DNA of 64,000 nucleotides from Verrucomicrobiia bacterium (lineage in GTDB: Bacteria; Verrucomicrobiota; Verrucomicrobiia; Verrucomicrobiales; DEV007): NCBI GenBank assembly GCA_030425385.1, contig JAUIAH010000004.1, positions 124,001 through 188,000 on the forward strand. The letters run 5' to 3'. This document shows, piece by piece, positions 42,917-54,600 of the stretch; positions within the stretch are counted from its first letter, which is position 1, and the number at the start of each line of letters is the position of its first letter. A program made the translations under genes and the position numbers. The notes below the pieces were generated by a model. It was not told where the DNA came from. It saw nothing but the letters and a program-made list of their open reading frames with translations, and did not search any database.

Positions 42917-45574
42917 CAAGCCTTCCACCGAGAGATCGAAGACGAGATCGGAACTCTTCCCATTGCATTGGTGCACTTGAGCCGTCAGGACATTCGTGGG
43001 CTTCAACAGGGAGGGATCGATCTCCAGACAGTAATAGAGCCGTTCCTCTATCCCACCCACTTCGCGCACAGCGAACGTGGTGGCGTCCGTTTCGTGAGCT
43101 GCCGGGAGATGGTGTCGCGCGATTTCCTGGCCATTTAGAGAGATCACGAGACCATCATCGCGCCGGACGCGAAGGCGCGCGGTGGAGAGCGCCTCACCAT
43201 CATAGGTGAACCGTGTGTGGAAATAGGCGGCAGCGTGTTTGGCGTCGGCGTCCTCACCAAAGGAGATGGTCTCCGCAATATCACTTTCACCATAACCCAA
43301 AGGAGCCTTGCCCTGTTGCCAGGTTGTGGGCTCGAAGGTGTCGTCCTGCCAGTCGCTGGGAGGCGCCGTGCCGTCACTATGATAGTGCCATTGCGACCCG
43401 CGAGGGAGCAGGGTAACGGTGGCTTCGCGTGGCCATGGGTGTAGCCCTTGCAGCTGACGCACCATCTCCATGGCGGCTTCGCGACTGGGAGCATTCTCCA
43501 GGCACCAGTTCGTGATGGCATGACTGTCCCCGAAAACCTGGTGGGCGAGGGGAAGGAGTTTGGGAGCCTCGGCAGTGCCTGCTTCGACTTGCCCATCGTT
43601 GACTAACATCTCGGCATAGCGATGCCAGCTCTCAAGGGTCTCGCGTGCATGCGGTCCCAAGACGCGTGCCCGATCATCCCAAGCTTCTTTGGCCGTGGCA
43701 ATGGCTTTCGTTTGGTTGCCGATTTCCCAATAGGCACCCGCAAGATCATGGCGCTTGTTCATGGTATCATAGCTGTCGCGCCCCATGAGTTGCTCATGCT
43801 TTTCCATGGAAGCGACGAGGATGGGAAAGGCCTTCTCAAATAGCCCTTGATTGGCGTAGCAAGCCCCGATGTTGTGTTGCACGGTCGCGTAGTAGGGAGT
43901 GCTCGTTCGGCCTAACGCAATGATCAATGCCTCACAACGCAGATAATGAGGCAGCGCCTTCGCAGGACGTCCTGAGTTCATGTAATTGCTGGCAATGCCG
44001 TCGTGCGTGAGGATCGCCTGCCGCTGATCTCCTTTGCCCACACCTTCGAGGTAGGCGAGGTAATCACGGTTGATCTTCTCGGCTTCGTCGTAGCGTCTGA
44101 GAAATGTGAGGGTGCGGGCGAGGAAGATCGTGGCGAGATGGGACGTATTGGCTTCCAAGCCTAAGTCGCGCTGCACGCTGGGAACCAAAGTCTCGAACAC
44201 CGCAAGCGCTTTCTGATAGTCCCGTAGTTTGAAATACGCGTAGCCGCGTTGATACTCGAAGTAGTAACCCTCCTCTTTGTGCTGCAGCCCTAACGTCTCG
44301 ATGAGAGGTTTTCCCAAGTCACAGACGGAGAGGACCTGGGGAAATTGTCCCGTGGTGGAATAGACGCGGAGGATCGTGAGGAGCAGTTCAAGCTTGATCT
44401 CGGGTTCGTCCTCGAAACGGCCTTCTAGTTTGGTCTGTGCCCGCTCCATCACCTCTCCAAGCTTCGTGTCCAAATTGTGTCCGTCGAAGAAAGGATCGCC
44501 AACACGCAAGACGTCTTCTTGAAGAAATGATAGGGTAGCCTCTGCTCGCGCCGCCTGGCGCTGAGCGCGGAGGGCCAGGACGCTGCTAATCACCGTCCCC
44601 GCAGCGAGCAGAAGAACGATACTTGTCGCGAAGGCGAGCGCTCCCCGATGGCGCCGGGCGAATTTGCCGACCAGATAACGCGTGGTCGGTGCGGCGGCGG
44701 TCACAGGTTCGTCGCGAAGAAAGCGCTCGATGTCAGCGACGAAGGCTCCGGCGCTATCATAGCGCTTGGTGGGATCCTTCTCTAGCGCTTTCATCACGAT
44801 CCAGTCCAGATCTCCTTTGAGAGAGGCGCTTCCTGTTCGTTTGCTAGGGCGCGGTGGATCCTCCTCACAAAGGATGGCTTCCAGCTCGGATAAGCTCGCT
44901 TTGGAGAGCCGCTCCTTGTCAAAAGGGAGCTTGCCGGTGAGCATCTCGTAGAGAATGACGCCCAGCCCATAGATGTCCGTGCGCGTGTCGAGATCGCTGC
45001 CGCTCACATCGAGCTGCTCCGGGCTCATGTAGGCGGGTGTTCCTAACACTTGAGCGTAGCTCGTGAGGAGGGTCTTCTCCGTCAGTTGGCCATCGCCACT
45101 CACGGCCTTGGCGATGCCGAAGTCGATGATGCGAGGCTGAGGCGCGCCGTCCGTGTCCACGATCAGGATGTTGGAAGGCTTGAGATCACGGTGAATGACG
45201 CCTTTCTGATGGGCGTGTTCCATGGCTCGTCCAATCGCGGTGAAGAGGTGAAGCTTCTGATCGAGATCGAGGGCGTGCTCTCGGAGAAAGGTATCCAAAG
45301 CTTCCCCTTCCACGCACTCCATGACGAAGTAGGGGCGTCCCTCCGCCGTCTCTCCGCCGTCTAACACCTTGGCGATGCCGGGATGATCCATGAGAGCAAG
45401 GGCCTGGCGTTCGGCCTCAAACCGTGCCACCACCTGCTTGGTGTCCATCCCTGCCTTGATGACTTTCAAGGCGACGGTCCGCTTTACGGGATTCTCTTGC
45501 CGAGCTTCATAGACGATTCCCATCCCGCCCTCGCCGAGCGGTCGGATCAATTCGTAAGGGCCAATGCTTTCCAT
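42893..45574 (-). CDS. Membrane Ser/Thr protein kinase with TPR and C-terminal beta domain
   Basis: The 893-residue protein has an N-terminal Hanks-type kinase (residues ~7-280): glycine loop LGEGGMGIVYEA, VAIK-type lysine in TVALKVIKAG, HRDLKPSN, DFGIAKA, GTPAYMSPEQ. A membrane helix follows (FATSIVLLLAAGTVISSVLA near 315-335). The extracytoplasmic region holds TPR-like repeats (~370-680) and a C-terminal beta-sandwich (~735-885) with RRDDGLVISLNGQEIARHHL, resembling the module in the secreted phosphatase at 14.4 kb. The external part probably senses a ligand. Its gene is convergent with the ECF sigma gene and overlaps it by 24 bases, supporting a sensor/sigma pair. Confidence 0.93.
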   Translation of the reverse strand: MESIGPYELIRPLGEGGMGIVYEARQENPVKRTVALKVIKAGMDTKQVVARFEAERQALALMDHPGIAKVLDGGETAEGRPYFVMECVEGEALDTFLREHALDLDQKLHLFTAIGRAMEHAHQKGVIHRDLKPSNILIVDTDGAPQPRIIDFGIAKAVSGDGQLTEKTLLTSYAQVLGTPAYMSPEQLDVSGSDLDTRTDIYGLGVILYEMLTGKLPFDKERLSKASLSELEAILCEEDPPRPSKRTGSASLKGDLDWIVMKALEKDPTKRYDSAGAFVADIERFLRDEPVTAAAPTTRYLVGKFARRHRGALAFATSIVLLLAAGTVISSVLALRAQRQAARAEATLSFLQEDVLRVGDPFFDGHNLDTKLGEVMERAQTKLEGRFEDEPEIKLELLLTILRVYSTTGQFPQVLSVCDLGKPLIETLGLQHKEEGYYFEYQRGYAYFKLRDYQKALAVFETLVPSVQRDLGLEANTSHLATIFLARTLTFLRRYDEAEKINRDYLAYLEGVGKGDQRQAILTHDGIASNYMNSGRPAKALPHYLRCEALIIALGRTSTPYYATVQHNIGACYANQGLFEKAFPILVASMEKHEQLMGRDSYDTMNKRHDLAGAYWEIGNQTKAIATAKEAWDDRARVLGPHARETLESWHRYAEMLVNDGQVEAGTAEAPKLLPLAHQVFGDSHAITNWCLENAPSREAAMEMVRQLQGLHPWPREATVTLLPRGSQWHYHSDGTAPPSDWQDDTFEPTTWQQGKAPLGYGESDIAETISFGEDADAKHAAAYFHTRFTYDGEALSTARLRVRRDDGLVISLNGQEIARHHLPAAHETDATTFAVREVGGIEERLYYCLEIDPSLLKPTNVLTAQVHQCNGKSSDLVFDLSVEGLLASNDAK

Positions 45575-45610
45575 TCAGAACCAGCCTAGCCGTGAATGCG
45601 TGGGTAGAGG

Positions 45611-45636
45611 CAAGAAATTGCCTCAAGAGTTGAGGC
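45611..45636 (-). terminator. Terminator of the giant secreted-protein gene
   Basis: A perfect 7-bp stem (GCCTCAA / TTGAGGC) with a three-base loop occupies 45620-45636, right after the stop codon. On the minus strand it is followed by AATTTCTTG. Confidence 0.65.
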
Positions 45637-45637
45637 G

Positions 45638-48600
45638 CTATTCGCCGATGAGATTGATGCACCAAGGGAGTGGAACGATGTAATCTGGCTTCGGATTGAG
45701 GTGGCGATAGTAGAAGCTACTACGATCCTTCGGAAAAATCGTCGTTTCAAAGTCCCGAGGCGCGAGAAATTCATCATCAGCATAGAGCCATCGAGGGGTT
45801 TTGAGATCCTGCGGCACAAAGAGGAAAGCACAGCGGAAAGAAGCTTGATAGGCTGCCGTGTCACTATCACCCAGCCAGAAGCAGACGGTATCGGAAGTCG
45901 CCGGGTCGTCGCTCCCATAGAAAGTGGTGTGATTCATATTCCGCTCGGCAGGTCCTTGAGAGATCGGGAATGGACTGGCCTGCAGGGACCACCCGTGACG
46001 CAACGGCATGGCGAAAGCATTCTTTCGGACGATACCGAGAGCCAAGAACGTCACTGTCGTTTCCTGAGGAGCGACGAAGAGTCCTTGATCGGGCGGAATG
46101 ACGGTCTTTCCGCGATTGGAGATCGTGGAATCGCCGTCAAGAGCCCAGTATGCGTTATGGTTTCCTGCATTGTTGTCATACAACCAATAGCTGTCCCAAT
46201 CCGCTGCGTATACATGAATGCGGTCTGCGGGGTGCCCCACGACAAAGGTGTGGGCTTGCGGTGTGAAGGCGCCCGACATGGGCGGAAAGAGGTCGTCTAA
46301 CGTCTGATGCTCCCGAAGCACAAAGGGGGCTCCAGCGAGCGTGGAAGGGACTTCGGATGCGGTGATCCGCGTGTTGTAGGGAGGGCCTGAATACAGGTCG
46401 GTGTCAGTGGCGATCGTGATCAAATGATCCTTGACCGCTGCGATGTCGAACCGGTGCCCAGCAAGATCTCCGTCAATGATCTCGATATAGTAAGATCTCA
46501 ATAGGGTGGAGAGTTCCGCTTCCAAGGGCACCCCGCCGGTAGCCGTGAGGACGTTGAGCTGATGCGTTCCTACCACAGCATCAATCGTTCCCGAGAGGAC
46601 CTCTGGCTTGTTGAATGGGTTGGCATAAGACTCCGTATGGCCCAATTCAATCTCCGTTTCTGTCCAGCCCCACACGGGCGTGTAGCTGGTTTGACTATTG
46701 AGTTGAACGGAAAGACGGATGAAACCGGACGAAAGGGAGAGGGGAGCAAAGTTCTCTAGATTGGTGACACGCACTTCTTCGATTGCATTGCCCAAATCAG
46801 TGACGGTGACGCCCGATCCCGATCCATCTCCTGGGATGGTGAGGATGGACGACCAGGTGTCGGAATCCAAGATTGGAAGATCAGCCCGGGCATCCACGAT
46901 GTAAGTGACGTCTCCGAGGCCTCCTTTCGGTCGATAAAACTTCGCCGTAATCTGAGTGCCATCGGTCTCGACGAAGAATCCACCAGGTCCAGGGAGTCCC
47001 GTGCCAGGGTGGAGACAGAGGGCATACTCAAGCAAATTATCATAAAGATCGTTGTCAGGATTGTCCTTGGGATCGGATTCGCTACCAAGGGACAAAGTGT
47101 AGAGATTCTTCCAAATCCCGTAGCCATCCTGCTTGCCGGGATCACGGAAATCGACATCGCGCAGCATCGGCGTCGCATTGTCGCCATTCGGGAGGAGGTC
47201 TCCATCTAGATCGCCCAGGGTTGCGGGATTGGGATCAAAGATCCGGTCATTCACATCCCAAAGGATCAATTCGGTATCGAACTCGTCATCAAGACCATCG
47301 CCGTCATCATCAATCATCGAGATGGTATGCACATTCCACCCATTCTCGTTGATATCTGGATCCCCATCGTTGTCTGAATCGGCATCATAAACGTCCGTTT
47401 GGCCATCTTGATCGCTGTCCACCGGGTTGAGTCCGCCCAGGTAAGCAGAGTCGAGCCCATTGTTCACCGGGCCAGCATCGCCGTTTGGCTCCACGTAGGC
47501 TGCAGTGGATTGAGCCTCCACATTGTCAGGAATCCCATCGTTATCGGAATCAATATCCAAATGATCCGGATAGCCATCGCCGTCAAAGTCGGCGGTCACC
47601 TCGCAGGTGAGATGGGTGATTTCGGCGGCCAGCGTGGAGGGAATGCCCCCAAAGTTGGCAACATTGTAGAAACGGCGAGGAATCGTCTGAGATCCCTCAG
47701 GATCAGTTAGGTTCTCATCAATGGCGCCGGTGTAGATTCCACCCGTAGAGGCAAGGGCGGCGGCGGCGGCATTGGCCTCTGCATCGCTGGGCGCCCATCC
47801 TGTATTGAAGCGAACAGAGGTGACGGTCATATTGAAGTCTTTCTTCAGATCGTTCATAAATTTGAACGGATCGCCCGGTGTGTTCGGATCAACGAGATTG
47901 CTATCTCCAAAGAGCGCCTTGGCGGCATCGGTCATAAAGAGGAGGTGGGTTTCTGCGCCCGGGGTATGCGAAAGCGTCGAGGTCGCCCCGCTCACACCCG
48001 TGCCGCTTCCACTGAGAGCATTACGTAGCAACTGAGCCGTGCGGTGAAGCTCATCTTGACCAATGCCACGCCTTTCAAAAGTCTTGGCCGCAATCGGATC
48101 CGTCGTGAAATCACTCTCAAGATAGAGGTAGGCATTGGTCGCGTCCCAGTCCGACCAATAGTGGGCCACGGCCATCTTGACGGAGCCGAATGATCCGAGT
48201 TCATCAATGACATCGCGGGTGAAGGCTGAGAAACTGTCCCATTCGGAGGCGCTGATGCTTCCTGAATTGTCCAATAAGAGAATAACTTCGACATCGGCTC
48301 CACAACTGCCCGTGGCGAAAGCTTCGTCCACATCAAGGATGCCATCGTCGTCATCGTCAATGTCGTCAATATCAGGGGCACCATCGCGGTCCGTGTCTTT
48401 CGCGTCGTCGTCGGTGATCGAGACGATCCCCGCATCATCGGCGAGAATGGCTCCTCCTGTCGGATTGCTCGCGACCACAAAGAAACTTTCCTGACCTTCT
48501 GGGAGATCATCTTCAATCAGCGAAATACTCACACTGACCGATGTAGAGCCTGCCGGAATCGTCACCGTGCCTGAGGTGGCGACATAGTCGAAGCCGTCCT

Positions 48601-51600
48601 GAGCCGTATTATTGAAGGCTTCATAGTCTACACTCACGGGAGTGGCATGGGTGGTTGTGAGACTGATGTCTACGATTGCTGTGCTGTCTCCCTCGGAGAC
48701 AATAGCATCCGCCACATTCACTCGCAACGGCCCCGTGGGGGGAGCTGCCAAGGCGCAGCGAGCCCCGTCGCTTGTCCAACCAGAAGGCGCTTTGGAAAAG
48801 AATTCCACATCGGGCTCAGTGGCCCCTGTCAATAGGTGGACATTGGCAATGCGATAGATGATTCCATTCTCCTCTCGCAATGCATAGAATGAGCCTAGAC
48901 CATCGCAATAGCTCGCCCCGAAGTAGCCAGAACCCCGGATGCCTTTGAGTTTCGCTAGTTTCGTGACCAGACCCGTGGACGGATCAATTCGGAAAAGTTC
49001 TTCGGTGCGATCAATGGTATAGAGTTTTCCGTCGATGGCATGAAAGGCCCAGTCACCCCACGAATCACTGTCTGATAGAGTGAGATCGGGCAAGACGGCG
49101 AGGTAATTGGGTGATCGTGGATTCAAATCCACACGGATCACCTGGGTGTCGAATGCTTTGCCCAGGTGGAGCACCCCATTAGCATCCACATCGCCTATAT
49201 GATAGCCATCGGCATTGAGACCTGGGATGACAAATTCATCCACAGAATAGTCAGGGTTGATTCGCACGACGGTGTTCCAAGGGGAGACCTGCTTGAATCC
49301 CCATAAGTAGTGATCCGCGCGATTGTATCCAATGCCATTGATTCTATAAGCAGCGATATTGGCCTGGAGCAAGTTGGTGTTCGCATTCTCGAAATCCACT
49401 CCATAAAGATCTGCGGATGCATTCTGAATCAAATAGGGCGTTTCATCGCATTCATTGTCGAGAATGGTCACGATTGCTTGGGCCTTGGTAAAGCTGCCTT
49501 GGCTTGAATTGGAGAAGTCGACGACGAAATCCTCGTTTCGCTCGAAATTGCCGTCATCCAATATAGTGATAGGGATGGTGAGCGAGGTGTCGCCTGCCGG
49601 GATGGTGAGCGTGCCAGTAGCGCTTGTGTAATCTTGAGACGCCACGGCGGTCCCATCGCTTGTGGCATAGTCCACGGTGATGTCGGAGGCGCTCGCATTC
49701 GATAAGAGAAGAACAACGTCGGCGGTTCCGGATCCCTCATTTGCCGCCAAATCAGCCACGCTGAGTTCCAAGGTGTCATTCTCCGTGATGGTCACGTCAG
49801 CGCTTGCCGTGCCCAGGCTTGCATTCGTGGGATTGCTCAAGTTGACCGAGAAGACTTCGTCGCCCTCTAACAACGCGTCGTCGAGCAAACTGATCGTGAC
49901 AGATTCTGAGGTGGAGCCCGCTGGGAATGTCACCGTTCCTGAGAGAGCGGTATAGTCGGACCCGGCCATGGCGGTGCCATCATTTGTGGTGAAATCAACA
50001 TGTACGTCGCTTGCTGCCGGATTGCTGAGATTGACCATTACATCCACACTGCCTGCTCCCTCATTCGCTGAAGAATCAGCGATTGCGAGCAAGGCATTGT
50101 CGTTATCAGATATAGTGATTGTCGCGTTGCCATCAGAGATGGTCGCCCCGGTTGGATTATTGAGAACGATCGTGAAGCTTTCGGGGCCTTCCGAAAGATT
50201 ATCTTCTAGCAACGGCACCGTGATCGTCCCTGTGGTGGCCCCCGATGGAATGGTGAGGGTCCCGTTGGTCAACGTGTAGTCGGAACCTGCAAGGGCCGTG
50301 CCATTGGAAGTGGTGTAGTCGACGGATACCGGGGAGGTGCTCGCAGCAGAAAGATTCACCGCGATCGTCGCGTGAGGCGCGCTTTCACTAACGCTTTGAT
50401 CGGAGACTGCCAGCGTCTTAATGGAGGCATTGATGGTCACAGCATGGTCCTCGACTTCGCCATACCCAGAGTAGTTTGTTGGTCCTGGATTGTTTGTCGA
50501 GGTGAGGCGGATACGCATATGAACGGATCCTGCCGCGGCTATGGTAGGCACATTGACGGGATAAGAGGCATTCCCTCCGACACCATCGGCAATCATCACG
50601 TTGGCGATCACATGGTCTGAAACGCCTCCATTGGTTTCGCCCAGAATCCCATCACCGTCCCAGTCAATCCAAGCATTGAGATAGGCTGGGGCTCCAGAGG
50701 AATTGACTCGATTGATCACGATGGATCCGCTGCTTCCTTCGGTGAGGCTAGCACTGATGAGGCCATCCTCGTCATCGGTTCCTGATAGATCATCCCCTGT
50801 CGCGCTGGCATTGACCACGGGAGAAGAATCGATATCGCCAATGGCGGAGCCCAGATGAAGGTTGCCAGACACCGAGGATGAGGCATCGGGAAAGAGTTGG
50901 GAATCTCCATAATCTGAAGCATCGGTGCATAACGTGCTTCCGCCCTCCCATAGAGGCAATTTCACGGCGATATTGCCGATGTAGTCCTTCACCATGATGG
51001 AACCCTCGTTGGCTCCCCCGTGTGCCTGGAAAGTCGCATGCGGGGCCAGGATACTCCCGTAGAGGGGACGATGAAGATTCACTGAAGTAGCTTCTGGAAA
51101 GTGCCAGAGAATCTTTGGGCGCAATCCAACATCACGCAACAAATTGATATTCTCGCCTGACCAATCGTAGTTGATAGCCGATCCAGAAAGATTGATGATG
51201 ATTGCGGAGGGATTCGTTCCATTGAGGTCAAGGTCAATCGTCTGAACGTTTCCATTGTGTAATAGGCTATTGCCGTCCAATTGGAAGACTGCTGGTGCGC
51301 CATCCGCAACGCCGCTGCCAACAGTAAGATAGGTGACGGCAGGTGATGTTGGGATAGTGACCGTTGAGTTGGCTGGCATCGAGGCATATATTGCCGATTC
51401 GTTTAGAATGCCGTCAAAGACGGATGAGAAGTCAAAGGCTGGTGACGTTACGAGCGCGCCCCCTCCAGAGAAGTTGACGGTTCGGCCATTCAAGGCTCCG
51501 GAACTTGGTGCCCAAAGGCTGCCATTCACAACATTGATGGAACCTCCTCCTGCTTCGACTCCATTCTCAACAGCCATTGTAATCGTGCCAGCACCAGTTA

Positions 51601-54600
51601 CGGCATGTCCTGTCGAGAAGGAATCCGAACCGATGATATTGTGGACGACAGAGCGTCCTCGTATATCGGATGGAGTAGACAGATCATTGGATATGATGGC
51701 GTTATAGATCGAAAGCTGGGAGGAACACGTCGTGGTGATCGTGACAAGATAGTCTTCGACTTCCCCAGAGCCATCGGCACCATCGGGACCTGGAGACGAA
51801 GTCGATGTCAAACGGACGCGGATTGGGATGGTTCCTTTTGCCGTCGCCGGTACGGTGAAAGGGAAGGTGAAGGGTCGATTCTGAACTGCGGACGAAGAGA
51901 CTGAGATTTCCGTTGCGGTGAGATGCTCATTGCTATCGTTGAGATCGCCATCTTCGTTCCAATCAGCCCACGCATTCAGATAGACGGTGGCACCCGTATC
52001 ATTGGTCACCATCGCCGTCGCGGATGCACTCTGTCCAGGAGTGAAGTCGCTGAAGGTGATGCCATCTTCATCGTCAGTGCCCCTCAGATCATCGCCGATG
52101 GCGGCGCCATCAGGTGTGGCTCCCAGTTCGGCGTCGATCTGCGCCCCAATACGGAGGTTGCTTGTCACATTACTGGAAGCTGAAGGGAGAGCGCTATAGT
52201 CGCCGTAGTCGGCCACGGGGAGTAGTTGAGGGCCTCCCGCCAAACAAATGTTCTGAGCAATCTCATCGAGTTGCGCAACGGTGAGATCAAAGACCGGGCT
52301 AGTGGTCATGAAGCGGGGCGTGCTCGCACTTCCGTCAGGATCTGCAGGATTGGGTTCCACGGCGCCCACGTAAGTTCCGCCAGCTGAAGCAATCGCGGCG
52401 GCGACGGGGGGACCTGCTGGATTGGTGGGAACGATCACACTGACAAATTTCGCGCCCCGGTTGTTCTTGAAGTCGGTGTAGTTCGCAAAGGCTCCCGCAG
52501 TGCCGACTCCAGGCGAGGCTGAATTGACGAGCCAACTTGAATTGTGTCCTCGAGTCGCATCGGTGAAGAGAAAGAGGATCAGCGGGCGACCCGATTGACG
52601 GGTTAAGGTCTTTTCCGGACTAAGGATTTGCGAGTCTGATAGGCCGTCGAGAGCTTTGCCAATGAGACCCACCGCTCCGTGGGCGTCATCTCCTGTATGG
52701 AGTGTGTTGGGGACCGACGTGGATCCGCGTCTCCAGGTGATCGATGCCTTCGCGACGTCCCTGTCCTCAGTAAAGTCTCCCTCGATCCAGACTTGGGGAA
52801 TGGGAGGAAAGTTTGATGTTCCTGCATACTCGGTAATGGCGATACGGCTTGCGGGGCTCTCTGCTTTGACGCGATCAATGATGCCGTGGATACTCGTCAC
52901 CATATTGGACCATTCTGTGCCACTGATGGAGCCGCTTTGATCGAGCAGAAAGATGATATCGGCAGCGCAATCAGAAATAGAGATGTTTGCCTGTGCGGTG
53001 GCGATGGTGGCGCCAATAGGATTGCTTACCTGAACTTGAAAGAATTCAAGTGGTTCGATGATGGAATCACTCAGAATGGGAATGGCAATCGTCGCCGAGG
53101 TGCTCCCTGCAGGAATGGTGACGGTTCCTGCGGTGTGGGTATAGTCGGATCCTGCTAGGGCACTGTCATTGAAGGTCGCATAGTCTACGCTCACGGGCGC
53201 TGAACTGAATGCTGAAAGGGAAACAGTGACATTGGCGAAACCATCGAGTTCACCCGCTGCATGTTCCTGGACGGAGACCGTGACTGGAACACCGAAAGGT
53301 TCGGGAAAGACTGGGCCCGCAAGGTCTCCAGGGGAGGTTGGAAGCCCAGTGTTCACATGGGAGGAAACGGCACTCGTAGTGAGATCCACCGTGTATAGCG
53401 GCGAATCCGCCACGACGGATTGAATGCCATATAAACGACCATCACCACCAATCTGCACTCCGTTCACTGGTGCACCACTGGTGATATTCTGGCGAGGTCC
53501 GCCTCCCAGAATATCATAACGGAAGACGGTGCCACTGATCGCATCAGCTCCATAGAGAATGCCATTGGTGCTGATTCCAAAGTCGCCCCAGGCCACAGGA
53601 GAGGCATCTCCGTTGATATCCGCGACTTTGATAACATCAGTGACGGCAGTGAAATCGACATTAAAAGTCACACGATAGAGATCATCGGTAGAATCGGTGC
53701 CCACATACATGGCGCCGTCATACCAGGCAGCAGCATCCGCTAGTCCAGCCGTGATCGGAGAGGTCCAACCACTGTCGGATAGATCACCGATGACGCCGAT
53801 CTCGGTATTGGTGGAGAGATCAAATTGATAGAGCTCGTAGCTAACATCATCAATATACCAGAGATGGTCGTTCGCTTCGTCAAACGCCAATCCGTTCATG
53901 CGTCCTGTCGCCGTTGTATTGGCAAGGACGGTGGGATCGCCGGTGTCGAGGTTGATGGTGTAGAGGGTATTGGTGTGTTGATGGATGAAGTAGGCGGTTC
54001 CCGGATCGGATGTGCATCCATCTAGGAAACTAGCTTCCAAAGCTTGGTCGAAGAGGGCCTTTCCCTCCGCTGTCAGAAAGTTTGTTGGGTCATTGAGATT
54101 GATTTGCGGCAGATAGTAGCCTGCGCCGTTCTCTGTGATGCCGTAATAGACCCGCCGGCCTGCGGCAACGGAGCTATCGGCCAAGGTGTCGCCCGCTTCA
54201 TAGATCCCATAGAGGAAGTAGGCGTTCGCTCCAGGTTGATCGACATCGTAGATTTCGACCTCGCCTCCACTGCCAGCGCCATTGGCAAAGACGAATACTT
54301 TGGAGGCTCCAGTGGGGCCAGCGCCTGCAACCGGCGGATTCATCAGGGTGACGGATCCGTTCGCCAGTCCGGTGGGGAGGAGAGGGGAAGTGTTGTCCTC
54401 AATCCAGACCGTATTGTCGCTAAAGTTCACGACGTGTCCGCTAGCAATGCCCATTTCCTCCACGGAGAGACCTTCCATGTATAAGATAGGAGTAGTCGTT
54501 GCCTTCAATGCGGTGGTCACCCCACCGAGGTCACCCGGCAACTCGCCATGTGCAGTGCCCGAAGCGATGATGCCCTGAAAAGCCTCCAATGGCTTGGTGA

